Part shown: piece by piece, positions 1-7,322 of the stretch
Layout: the number at the start of each line of letters is the position of its first letter
Position numbering within the stretch: position 1 is the stretch's first letter
From: an uncultured bacterium
GTDB taxonomy: Bacteria > Bacteroidota > Bacteroidia > Chitinophagales > CAIODY01
Assembly (NCBI GenBank): GCA_903871715.1
Contig: CAIQHW010000346.1
Span: 1-15,443, forward strand
Length of the DNA stretch: 15,443 bases
Reading direction: 5' to 3'
Notes under the pieces: model-generated
What the model saw: only the letters and a program-made list of their open reading frames with translations
Told to the model about the DNA's origin: nothing
The model's database searches: none
Position numbers and translations under genes: made by a program

Positions 1-34
1 CCATTTGATAATTATATTTTTAAAATTTTGAGGC

Positions 35-66
35 GCAAAGGTAATAGATGAATAGTGAAAATCAAA
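35..66 (-). promoter_or_regulatory. Bacteroidota-type promoter reading off the left edge
   Basis: On the minus strand a TTTG (66-63) is followed after 19 bases by TACCTTTG (43-36), an exact match to the Bacteroidota -33 TTG / -7 TAnnTTTG arrangement with a normal spacer. Transcription would start near position 28-30 and run left. An ATG lies at 4-2 on the same strand, so a gene probably begins at the window edge with a leader of about 25 bases. This is the best promoter match in the window. The gene itself cannot be identified because only its first codon is visible. Confidence 0.6.
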
Positions 67-128
67 AGGAAAAAAGGAAATAAACACCCGTTTTAAAAAG
101 TTCTTGACAATATTTCATTTTAAGGAAA

Positions 129-162
129 ATAAGATAATTTTCTTTTTGAAAAATTATCTTAT
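129..162 (-). terminator. Possible stem-loop terminator overlapping a stop codon
   Basis: Bases 129-141 and 150-162 are perfectly complementary, giving a 13-bp AT-rich stem with an 8-base loop. The arm at 150-162 contains the stop codon (156-154) of the minus-strand secreted protein gene. On that strand the stem is followed by a short, interrupted T stretch (TTTCC). The stem has only two G-C pairs and the T tract is weak, so termination is plausible rather than certain. The hairpin might instead protect the 3' end of the transcript. Confidence 0.4.
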
Positions 163-2055
163 CAAACTTACATTGCCTTTTAGCAAATGCTCTTGTCCAT
201 CATAATCCAAAATAGCTGCTTGAAAAATATACGTATCAATATCTAATGCCTTGCCGTTGAAAGTACCATCCCAACCAGCATTAATATCATTGCTACTAAA
301 AACTTTTATCCCCCATCGATTATAAATATCCATTTGTTTTAGGTGAAAAATATCGGCATATTTTCGCAAACTAAATTCATCATTTTGCCCATCACCATTG
401 GGCGAAAAAGCATTTATCAGCACCAAATTATTGTCGAATTTTACTTTTACAGTTACACTATCTTCAGCAGTGCAACCATTGTTATTTGTTACAATTACTT
501 TGTAGTTAACGGTGTGATGCGGATTGGCCATCACCAAGGGCTGATTGCAATTGTTAAGTTGATAATTGGGCAACCATTGATAAGTGTAAAACCCTGCCAT
601 ATTTACATCAGCTCTTAAAGGTGCATATTCAGTGGGGCCAATACTTCTATCAGGTCCTAAATTTACACCAAATGCAGGCGTTATCATTTGCACACTTAAT
701 GAATCTGTACATTGATGTGCATCAGATACCTTTACCGAATAATTGCCATTACTCAAGTGATTGATTTGAGAAGAAGTATTTCCATTGCTCCAAACATATT
801 GATAGGGCTGTGTTCCGCCGTTTGTTGCTAAATTTATCCATCCATCTTTTGTATAAGAACAAGTTGGAAAATTTACATTCTGTGTTTGCACACTTAATAT
901 TGGCGGTGTATTTAATACGGTTGTATTTTGAATTAAACAACCAACTGTATCTTTAACAACCACAGCATAATTTCCTGTAGACAATGAAAAAATGGAAGCT
1001 GTGTTTTGAATTGGTATGGTGTTCCACAAATATTTTAACCCCCCCAAACCACCTGTGGCATTGACTTGCAACGCACCATCACTTCTACCAGCGCAGCTAA
1101 TGGGTGAAATTTTAATAGGAGGATTGGCAAATTGTAAATTAGAAACGGTGATGGTTACCGAATTGGTATCTTTTGCTGTAGTGCCACAACCAAAGTAGCC
1201 AATAGCAGCATAGGTGCTGGTTTGCGAAGGCGTAACAGAAATAGAATTCCCATTTCCAATTAAAGTTCCGTTGCTATACCAATTGATAATTTCAGTGCTT
1301 ACACCTGCTGGCACAAAAGCATAACCTTCGTTCGATGCAGACCATGTGCTAAAATTTCTACCGTTTACTATTACCGCTCTGTTGCCTATTGAATCATGCA
1401 AGGCATGTGTGGCTGCGCCACTATTCCAAGCTGAACAAATAGGCTTGCTTTCAATTTGGGTTTCAATAATATTGGTGGTTTCAAACAGTCTAATTTGCCC
1501 TGTAAAAGTAACACCACAATTGGTTTGCGAATTGTAATTATACAAGGGCACTTGGTTGTAATTCACTACCAATCGGCGATACGGCACTTTGCCATAAATC
1601 GAATACCCTACTGTTCCCCCAGCATGTGGATTCAAATCTTGAAATGGTGCCATGATACAATTCATGGGCATATTGCCCGAATTGTTTGGCACTGTAGCAC
1701 CAAACCAACTGTTGGGTTGCCCGTTACTAAAGCCCACCCAACCATTAGAAGCAATAATAAAATGGGTATAAATATTTCCATAAAAACAAAAGCGAAAGGG
1801 CAATGGAATGGGAGCTGTTTGGTCGTCGTCTAATAAATTAAAAGTTGTAGTGGAAGTAAATGAGTCGTGTTCATAAGGGACAGACAATATATTGTAATTG
1901 ATAGAGGTGGTCGGTGCATTTACAATTTGTCCGTGCAATTGAATTGATTGATGTAAACAAATAGTGGTGTCTTTAGTAATCACTAAAGTAATTTGCGCAT
2001 TTGTTTTAAAATAACTAAAGAGTAGCAAAACGAGGATGGTGGCAAATTTTTTCAT
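154..2055 (-). CDS. Secreted SprB-repeat protein with type B T9SS C-terminal domain
   Basis: This is a 633-residue exported protein. Residues 1-20 form a signal peptide (Lys-Lys start, a hydrophobic run, likely cleavage after TNA). Residues about 55-255 form a conserved-looking extracellular region including FRFCFYGN and IIASNGWVGFSN, which I cannot name with certainty. Two SprB-type repeats follow at about 316-383 and 393-459, each with the C-x3-DG-x-N/L-x3-GG-x2-P/LxxYxW pattern and a GNYxVxVxD end. Residues 547-633 are a gliding-motility C-terminal domain (AFSPNGDGQND, IYNRWG, GWDG, TYIF), the known type B sorting signal for the type IX secretion system. It is therefore probably displayed on or released from the cell surface, as an adhesin or gliding-associated protein. 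It is transcribed away from the polysaccharide genes and may be unrelated to them. No clear -7 box was found upstream. Confidence 0.9.
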   Translation of the reverse strand: MKKFATILVLLLFSYFKTNAQITLVITKDTTICLHQSIQLHGQIVNAPTTSINYNILSVPYEHDSFTSTTTFNLLDDDQTAPIPLPFRFCFYGNIYTHFIIASNGWVGFSNGQPNSWFGATVPNNSGNMPMNCIMAPFQDLNPHAGGTVGYSIYGKVPYRRLVVNYNQVPLYNYNSQTNCGVTFTGQIRLFETTNIIETQIESKPICSAWNSGAATHALHDSIGNRAVIVNGRNFSTWSASNEGYAFVPAGVSTEIINWYSNGTLIGNGNSISVTPSQTSTYAAIGYFGCGTTAKDTNSVTITVSNLQFANPPIKISPISCAGRSDGALQVNATGGLGGLKYLWNTIPIQNTASIFSLSTGNYAVVVKDTVGCLIQNTTVLNTPPILSVQTQNVNFPTCSYTKDGWINLATNGGTQPYQYVWSNGNTSSQINHLSNGNYSVKVSDAHQCTDSLSVQMITPAFGVNLGPDRSIGPTEYAPLRADVNMAGFYTYQWLPNYQLNNCNQPLVMANPHHTVNYKVIVTNNNGCTAEDSVTVKVKFDNNLVLINAFSPNGDGQNDEFSLRKYADIFHLKQMDIYNRWGIKVFSSNDINAGWDGTFNGKALDIDTYIFQAAILDYDGQEHLLKGNVSLIR

Positions 2056-2207
2056 GGTTCATATTTTTTAGGTTTAAATTAGGATGCATAAAATTAGCGC
2101 ATTTTTATGGGATGAAAAAATAAAATTTTAGGGTGTGCATATAAATACCAACGAAAATATCCTTTTCATTTATTGCTTTTGCAAAAAAACGCATTCGTTT
2201 TCCACTA

Positions 2208-2236
2208 TTGATTTTGATGTTTAGATTTTACGTTTT
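2208..2236 (+). promoter_or_regulatory. Weak candidate promoter for the small ORF and glycosyltransferase operon
   Basis: TTG at 2208-2210 is followed after 18 bases by TACGTTTT (2229-2236), which differs from TAnnTTTG only in the last base. It lies about 30 bases before the ATG of the small ORF and about 160 bases before the glycosyltransferase start. Such one-off matches are expected by chance in AT-rich DNA, so support is limited. Confidence 0.25.
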
Positions 2237-2265
2237 ATTACGGAGTTGACCTTTTTTATTGTTCC

Positions 2266-2382
2266 ATGTTTAAAAATATTTTTCCGCTGTTTGGAAAAAA
2301 AAAAATTGGTAAGTCGCTGAAAGCCCTGATTTTGCTGCATTTACTGTTTTGGCACAATTTGCGTTTAAAGCCCTTCAACTAA
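2266..2382 (+). CDS. Possible small hydrophobic protein or leader peptide, 38 residues
   Basis: An ATG-initiated ORF of 39 codons ends 13 bases before the glycosyltransferase start and is in the same orientation. Its product would begin MFKNIFPLFGKKKIGKS, a Lys-rich amphipathic start, and continue into a leucine-rich stretch around residues 18-30 (LKALILLHLLFW) that could be a membrane segment. Codons 11-13 are all AAA inside an A11 run, so the frame depends on that tract length. I recognise no family. It may be a real small membrane protein, a leader peptide, or a chance ORF; its size alone does not establish coding. Confidence 0.3.
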   Translation: MFKNIFPLFGKKKIGKSLKALILLHLLFWHNLRLKPFN

Positions 2383-2395
2383 AAACAAGTTTTTT

Positions 2396-3610
2396 ATGCA
2401 AAAGAAAAAATTAGCCATCATTGGCACAGTGGGTATCCCTGCAAACTATGGTGGTTTTGAAACTTTAGCCGAACATTTGGCTGAAGAATTAAATGCCGAA
2501 CTGGATGTTTCGGTGTATTGCTCAACTAAAAAATATAAAAACGGAGAGCGAAAAAAAAATTACAAAGGCGCAAAATTAATTTGGTTGCCTTTTAATGCCA
2601 ATGGTATTCAAAGTTTGATTTACGACTCCGTAAGCATTATCCATGCGGCTTTCACAGCTGATGTATTATTAGTGTTGGGTGTGGCTGGCGGATTTTTATT
2701 TCCGTTTGTAAAATTATTTACCAACAAAAAAATAATTGTGTCGGTGGATGGTATCGAATGGAAACGCCACAAATGGAACAAGTGGATGCGTTGGTTTTTG
2801 TGGGCTTCGGAGTGGTTGGCTGTAAAATTTTCGCATGCCGATATTGCCGACAATGAGTCTATTCAAGATTATACCGCCATGCGTTATAAAACTTTGAGCA
2901 ACATTATTGAGTATGGTGCCGACCATACACAACGTGTTCAACCAACGGATGAAGACCGCATAAAATATGAGTTTTTGAATGGCAGCTATGCTTTTAAAGT
3001 GTGCCGCATCGAACCCGAAAATAATATTCACACGGTGTTAAAAGCATTTTCAAAATTGCCTGCGCACAAATTGGTGATGGTGGGCAATTGGCATGTGAAT
3101 GACTATGGAAAAAATTTGCGAACGCAATATCAGCAGCACCAAAATATTTTTATGCTCGACCCTATTTACGACCAACACGAGTTGGATTTGTTGAGAGGCA
3201 ATTGCACCATTTATATTCATGGACACAGCGCCGGAGGCACCAATCCATCGCTGGTAGAAGCCATGTACTTGGGTTTGCCCATTATTGCTTTTCATGTAAA
3301 CTATAATAAATCAACCACCGAAAACGCTGCTTTGTATTTTAAATCGGCTGATGATTTGGTGCATATTATTCACACCCATCACATGCCCGAATTTATTTCC
3401 ATTGGATATAAAATGATGGAAATTGCCAAGCGCAGATACACCTGGAAAGTGATTGCCAACAAATATTTCTACTTAATTCAGAAAGTGAGTTTGAAAAAAT
3501 CTAAATCCGAAGTAAATCCATTTAAGAATTTTAAAGCCGACATCAATCCTTTGCTGAATATGGATTTGGCGCATTTAACACAAGCAAAATTATTTTACGA
3601 AAAGGCTTAA
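2396..3610 (+). CDS. DUF1972/GT4 family glycosyltransferase (rhamnosyltransferase-like)
   Basis: The 404-residue cytoplasmic enzyme has the typical N-terminal DUF1972 half and a GT4 C-terminal half. The N-terminal motif GIPANYGGFET (13-23) and the SVDGIEWKRHKW block (116-127) are signatures of this group, which includes the streptococcal capsule rhamnosyltransferases WchF/Cps2T. The C-terminal block HGHSAGGTNPSLVEAM (275-290) is the family's nucleotide-sugar site. Its likely role is to transfer a sugar from a nucleotide donor to an undecaprenyl-linked acceptor; donor and linkage cannot be read from the sequence. An A9 run at 2551-2559 keeps the frame open. It lies 34 bases before the WecA-like gene on the same strand, so the two probably share a transcript and act in early steps of one glycan. 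The ATG start is supported by the beta-strand KLAIIG directly after it. Confidence 0.88.
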   Translation: MQKKKLAIIGTVGIPANYGGFETLAEHLAEELNAELDVSVYCSTKKYKNGERKKNYKGAKLIWLPFNANGIQSLIYDSVSIIHAAFTADVLLVLGVAGGFLFPFVKLFTNKKIIVSVDGIEWKRHKWNKWMRWFLWASEWLAVKFSHADIADNESIQDYTAMRYKTLSNIIEYGADHTQRVQPTDEDRIKYEFLNGSYAFKVCRIEPENNIHTVLKAFSKLPAHKLVMVGNWHVNDYGKNLRTQYQQHQNIFMLDPIYDQHELDLLRGNCTIYIHGHSAGGTNPSLVEAMYLGLPIIAFHVNYNKSTTENAALYFKSADDLVHIIHTHHMPEFISIGYKMMEIAKRRYTWKVIANKYFYLIQKVSLKKSKSEVNPFKNFKADINPLLNMDLAHLTQAKLFYEKA

Positions 3611-3644
3611 AACCATACTCGAAAAAATCATAAAAAACTCTACC

Positions 3645-4733
3645 ATGCAAAACAATTTCTTTATTTCCACTTTATTATTGCTTGCTTTTTCAACGTTTGC
3701 AAGCCACTTCATTTTTAAACTTTGCGTTAAATACAGTCGCAAATTGGGATTGGTTGATAAACCCAATTTCAGAAAAGTACATCGCAAACCAATCCCCGTT
3801 GTAGGTGGCTTGGGCATTGGTGTTTCATTAATTGCCATTGCACTTGTATCGCAACATTTACAACATTTTATGGCGCAACATATTTTGCTGTGTTTAAGTT
3901 TATTGGTGATGTTAGTTACTGGTGTAATGGACGATAAATTTTCGCTTTCCGTAAAATTGCGCTTGTGCATCGAATGTATTTGTGCTTTTGCGGTTGCCTA
4001 CAGTGGTATTCGTTTTCATTCGCTACATGGTTTTTTGGGAATAGGCGAAATGCCAGTGTTGATGCAGTATTTAACCACCATGTTTTTAATTGTGTCCATC
4101 ACCAACGCCTATAATTTGATGGATGGTATTGATGGATTGGTGGGTGGCATTTCCTTGCTCAACACCGTGTTGATGGGCTTTGCAGCCTTATCCATGGGGC
4201 AATCGGAGTGGTTATATGTATTAGTGCCATTGATGGTAGCATTGATGGTGTTTTTATCCTACAACTGGAATCCAGCCAAAATATTTATGGGCGATGCTGG
4301 CAGTTTGTTTTTAGGATTTTTGTTTACCGTGTTGGGTATCTTTTTGGTTGAAACTTCTTTTGTATCAAACATGAATGTATCGCCAAAAGTAATCATAGCC
4401 ATGGTTTCGGGTTGCTTGATGATTCCGGTGATGGATACTTTGAGAGTTTTTATTCAACGAGCTAACAAAGGCAAATCGCCATTTGCAGCCGATAAAACAC
4501 ACTTGCACCACTTATTTCTCACCTTAAATTTATCACACTCGTCGGCTGCGAAAAAGATTTTGTTGTTGCATAGCTGCATCATTTTTGTTTCTGTATTGCT
4601 CATTCAATGGTTGGATATTATAACAGTGATGATGCTACAAGCTTTTATGGCAGTGGTTTACACAGCATTGTTAAAATTTGTAAACAACTTTTTTTATTGG
4701 TTTAGGTTTATCAGAAAATATGAAACGAAATGA
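3645..4733 (+). CDS. MraY/WecA-like undecaprenyl-phosphate sugar-1-phosphate transferase
   Basis: This 362-residue polytopic membrane enzyme should transfer a HexNAc-1-phosphate from its UDP form to undecaprenyl phosphate, the initiating step of lipid-linked glycan assembly. The family motifs appear in order: GLVDKPNFRKVHRKPIPVVGG (35-55), the Asp pair at 96-97 (MDDK), NLMDGIDGL (157-165), FMGDAGS (214-220) and HLHHLF (286-291). Many hydrophobic segments span the whole length. It is WecA/TagO-like rather than true MraY because of its context and the GKSPFAADKTHLHH loop (276-289). UDP-GlcNAc is the most likely substrate by family, but this is inferred. It follows the DUF1972 glycosyltransferase and ends 7 bases before the convergent guaA stop codon. 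Confidence 0.9.
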   Translation: MQNNFFISTLLLLAFSTFASHFIFKLCVKYSRKLGLVDKPNFRKVHRKPIPVVGGLGIGVSLIAIALVSQHLQHFMAQHILLCLSLLVMLVTGVMDDKFSLSVKLRLCIECICAFAVAYSGIRFHSLHGFLGIGEMPVLMQYLTTMFLIVSITNAYNLMDGIDGLVGGISLLNTVLMGFAALSMGQSEWLYVLVPLMVALMVFLSYNWNPAKIFMGDAGSLFLGFLFTVLGIFLVETSFVSNMNVSPKVIIAMVSGCLMIPVMDTLRVFIQRANKGKSPFAADKTHLHHLFLTLNLSHSSAAKKILLLHSCIIFVSVLLIQWLDIITVMMLQAFMAVVYTALLKFVNNFFYWFRFIRKYETK

Positions 4734-4740
4734 AAAAAAA

Positions 4741-6276
4741 TTATTCCCACTCAATCGTTGCAGGTGGTTTGCTGCTTATGTCATACACCACACGATTAAT
4801 TCCTTTTACTCGGTTGATAATTGCGCTGCTAATTTCTGCTAAAATTTCGTAGGGCATATGTACCCAATCAGCAGTCATTCCATCAATACTTGTAACAGCA
4901 CGAAGTGCTAACACAAATTCGTAAGTTCGCTCATCGCCCATCACGCCTACAGTTTGAACGCTGGTAAGAATTGCGCCTGCTTGCCAAATTTTATTGTAAC
5001 AATTTTTTTCTTTCAAAATGTTGATATAAATCGCATCAGCTTCTTGCAACAATTTTATTTTTTCTTCAGTAATAGATCCGATTATTCTGATTGCCAACCC
5101 TGGTCCAGGAAAAGGATGACGACCTAAAATATTTTCATCAATTTTTAATGAACGACCCACTCGGCGCACTTCATCTTTAAACAACATTCTTAAAGGTTCA
5201 ACAATTTTCAAGTTTAATTTTTCAGGCAAGCCGCCCACATTGTGATGCGATTTTATGGTTTGCGATGGACCACCATGCACACTTACACTTTCAATTACAT
5301 CAGGATAAATAGTGCCTTGTGCCAACCATTTTGCATTGGCTAATTTTTTTGCTTGCTGCTCAAACACCGCTATAAACGTGCCTCCTATGGCTTTTCGTTT
5401 TTTTTCAGGGTCGCTTTCACCATTTAATTTTTCGTAAAAATCTTTAGAGGCATCAACACCAATAATGTTCAAACCCATGCTAGAATAGGCTTTCAGCACT
5501 TGTTCATATTCACCTTTGCGCAATAATCCATTATCAACAAACACACAATGCAAATTTTTTCCAACAGCTTTATGTAGCAAAACCGCAGCTACTGTTGAAT
5601 CTACGCCACCACTCAATGCTAAAATCACTTCATCGTTTCCGATTTGCTTTTTCAATGCTTCCACAGTTGATTCGATGTATGCATCTGGCGTCCAATCGCC
5701 TTTGCAAGCGCAAACATCAAATAAAAACTGACCAATAAATACTGCTCCCTTTTCGCTGTGTGTTACTTCTGGGTGAAACTGCACACCCCAAACTGGAAAT
5801 GCAAAAGCATCTTTTTTATTTTGAAAAAATGCAACTGGAATATGGTCGGTAGTGCCTTTAACTTCAAAGGTTTCGGGCAATTTTAAAATTGAATCGCCAT
5901 GGCTCATCCACACTTGACTATTGTTCAATTCGTGCAAATGAATATGCTCATCGGCAATTCTTAAATGTGCTCTGCCATATTCACGAGATGCTGATTTTGC
6001 TACTTCGCCGCCCAGTATTTTTGCCATTAATTGTGCACCATAACAAATGCCCAACACAGGAATTTTTCCTAAAACTTTGTCAAAATTAATTTGCGGCGCA
6101 TCCGCATCATTAACGCTACACGGGCTTCCACCAAGGATTACACCTTTTACATCAGCTGATAAATCGAATGCAGAATTGTACGGTAAAATTTCGCAGTAAA
6201 CATTGTGTTCGCGAATTCTACGAGCAATTAATTGTGTGTATTGCGAACCAAAATCGAGAATGATTATTTTTTCCAT
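4741..6276 (-). CDS. guaA: GMP synthase (glutamine-hydrolysing)
   Basis: It makes GMP from XMP, glutamine and ATP, the last step of guanine nucleotide synthesis. The protein has 511 residues, the usual length. The class I glutamine amidotransferase half carries LDFGSQYTQ near the start, the catalytic Cys78 (GICYGAQ) and the His168/Glu170 pair (FHPEVTHS). The ATP pyrophosphatase half begins with the P-loop SGGVDS (222-227), and the C-terminus is the classical SSKPPATIEWE. I chose the ATG at 6276; a TTG three codons upstream would put the start inside the promoter element. It is a housekeeping gene placed between two polysaccharide gene pairs and shares no obvious role with them, although nucleotide-sugar synthesis does consume nucleotides. 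Confidence 0.98.
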   Translation of the reverse strand: MEKIIILDFGSQYTQLIARRIREHNVYCEILPYNSAFDLSADVKGVILGGSPCSVNDADAPQINFDKVLGKIPVLGICYGAQLMAKILGGEVAKSASREYGRAHLRIADEHIHLHELNNSQVWMSHGDSILKLPETFEVKGTTDHIPVAFFQNKKDAFAFPVWGVQFHPEVTHSEKGAVFIGQFLFDVCACKGDWTPDAYIESTVEALKKQIGNDEVILALSGGVDSTVAAVLLHKAVGKNLHCVFVDNGLLRKGEYEQVLKAYSSMGLNIIGVDASKDFYEKLNGESDPEKKRKAIGGTFIAVFEQQAKKLANAKWLAQGTIYPDVIESVSVHGGPSQTIKSHHNVGGLPEKLNLKIVEPLRMLFKDEVRRVGRSLKIDENILGRHPFPGPGLAIRIIGSITEEKIKLLQEADAIYINILKEKNCYNKIWQAGAILTSVQTVGVMGDERTYEFVLALRAVTSIDGMTADWVHMPYEILAEISSAIINRVKGINRVVYDISSKPPATIEWE

Positions 6277-6282
6277 GGGCTG

Positions 6283-6290
6283 CAAAAGTA
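6283..6290 (-). promoter_or_regulatory. -7 element (TACTTTTG) immediately upstream of guaA
   Basis: TACTTTTG on the minus strand matches the Bacteroidota -7 consensus TAnnTTTG exactly and ends only 6 bases before the guaA ATG at 6276. A transcript starting the usual few bases downstream would have almost no 5' leader. At the expected -33 distance (19-base spacer) the sequence is GTG rather than TTG, so the upstream element is imperfect. Confidence 0.45.
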
Positions 6291-6324
6291 ATTTTTAAGT
6301 GGCAATAATCACTGTGGTTTTTAA

Positions 6325-6355
6325 TTGGAAGTTTCAGTTTTAATTTAGAATTTCG
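6325..6355 (+). promoter_or_regulatory. Degenerate promoter candidate for the epimerase operon
   Basis: TTG at 6325-6327 is followed after 18 bases by TAGAATTTCG (6346-6355), an imperfect -7-like element just before the epimerase ATG at 6363. The guaA/epimerase gap is only 86 bases and must hold both divergent promoters, which is the main support. The match itself is weak. Confidence 0.22.
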
Positions 6356-6362
6356 CAAAATT

Positions 6363-7316
6363 ATGAACCGTATTTTGGTAACAGGCTGTGCTGGTTTTAT
6401 TGGTAGTCATTTATGTGAGGAATTGGTAAAAAATAATGAGGTAATTGGCATTGATAATTTCGATTTATTTTATGATAAATCTATCAAACAATCGAACATA
6501 AATAATCTATTAAAACACCCCAATTTTAAATTTTTAGAAATAGATATTCGCTCCAATTTAGTTTCAGAAATTCCTGAAACCATTGATTTTATTATACATT
6601 TGGCAGCTAAAGCTGGTGTGCGACCGTCCATTTTAAAAGCCGAAGATTATATTGATGTGAATATTAATGGCACGCATTCGGTTATCAAATTTGCCATCGA
6701 AAAAAACATCAAAAAGTTTATTTTCGCATCTTCTTCATCTATATATGGCAACAATAATTTGATTCCATTTTGTGAACATCACCAAACCGATAATCCAGTT
6801 TCACCTTATGCTTTCACAAAAAAATCTTGCGAATTAATGAATTATTCGTTTCATCATTTGCATCAAATCGATTTTATCAACCTTCGGTTTTTTACCGTTT
6901 TTGGTCCGCGACAACGCCCAGATTTAGCCATTCATAAATTTGTGAAAGCCATTTATAATGCACAGCCCATCACACTTTACGGCGATGGTAAAACTTATCG
7001 CGACTATACTTATGTGGCAGACATTGTGGATGGAATTGTGAAAGCAAAAGATTATTTAGCTGCCAACAATCATGTTTTTGAAACCATAAATTTGGGCAAT
7101 AATTCGCCCGTAAGTTTGAAGGATTTAGTAGAAGAAATAAAAAAAATTACTGCTCGAAATTTAGAAATCATCGGCCTTCCGATGCAAGATGGAGATGTAA
7201 ATTATACTTATGCCAACATTGATAAAGCAAAAAAAATGTTGGGCTATCGGCCTCAAACTTCCATGAAATCTGGGTTAGCTGAGTTTGTAAAATGGTATGC
7301 TGCTACTCAAAATTAA
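6363..7316 (+). CDS. NAD-dependent epimerase, UDP-glucuronate 4-epimerase-like
   Basis: This 317-residue extended short-chain dehydrogenase interconverts nucleotide sugars in the cytoplasm, most likely UDP-glucuronate and UDP-galacturonate. The NAD-binding Rossmann motif GCAGFIGS is at 8-15, the active-site Ser block ASSSSIYG at 122-129 and the catalytic YxxxK pair is Tyr149/Lys153 (YAFTK). The stretch NLRFFTVFGPRQRPDLAI (about 185-202) is characteristic of the UDP-glucuronate 4-epimerase branch, and the YGDGKTYRDYTYVADIVDG region is general for the superfamily. A related 4-epimerase or a dehydratase is the alternative. It lies 6 bases before the GT4 gene and probably supplies that or another transferase with a uronic acid donor. 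Confidence 0.85.
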   Translation: MNRILVTGCAGFIGSHLCEELVKNNEVIGIDNFDLFYDKSIKQSNINNLLKHPNFKFLEIDIRSNLVSEIPETIDFIIHLAAKAGVRPSILKAEDYIDVNINGTHSVIKFAIEKNIKKFIFASSSSIYGNNNLIPFCEHHQTDNPVSPYAFTKKSCELMNYSFHHLHQIDFINLRFFTVFGPRQRPDLAIHKFVKAIYNAQPITLYGDGKTYRDYTYVADIVDGIVKAKDYLAANNHVFETINLGNNSPVSLKDLVEEIKKITARNLEIIGLPMQDGDVNYTYANIDKAKKMLGYRPQTSMKSGLAEFVKWYAATQN

Positions 7317-7322
7317 AAATTG

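Larger units (their letters stand above)
2056..2395. other. 340-base divergent intergenic region
   Basis: This gap separates the leftward secreted-protein gene from the rightward glycosyltransferase gene. It must hold the start signals of both, but no exact TAnnTTTG element was found on either strand. It contains a near-match promoter on the plus strand, a possible 38-residue ORF that includes an A11 run, and a short palindrome TTTTGCAAAA near 2177. No tRNA, transposon end or riboswitch fold was recognised. Confidence 0.6.

Noticed and set aside
343..1833. Several plus-strand and minus-strand ORFs of 60-125 codons inside the secreted protein gene
   Set aside because: They are shadows in other frames of a well-supported gene with recognisable domains; none has a recognisable motif.
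2177..2186. TTTTGCAAAA palindrome as a regulator binding site
   Set aside because: It is only 10 bases, is expected by chance in AT-rich DNA, and no second copy or promoter is placed around it.
2620..3295. Minus-strand ORFs of 77-105 codons within the DUF1972 glycosyltransferase gene
   Set aside because: They are antisense to a conserved coding frame and show no family features.
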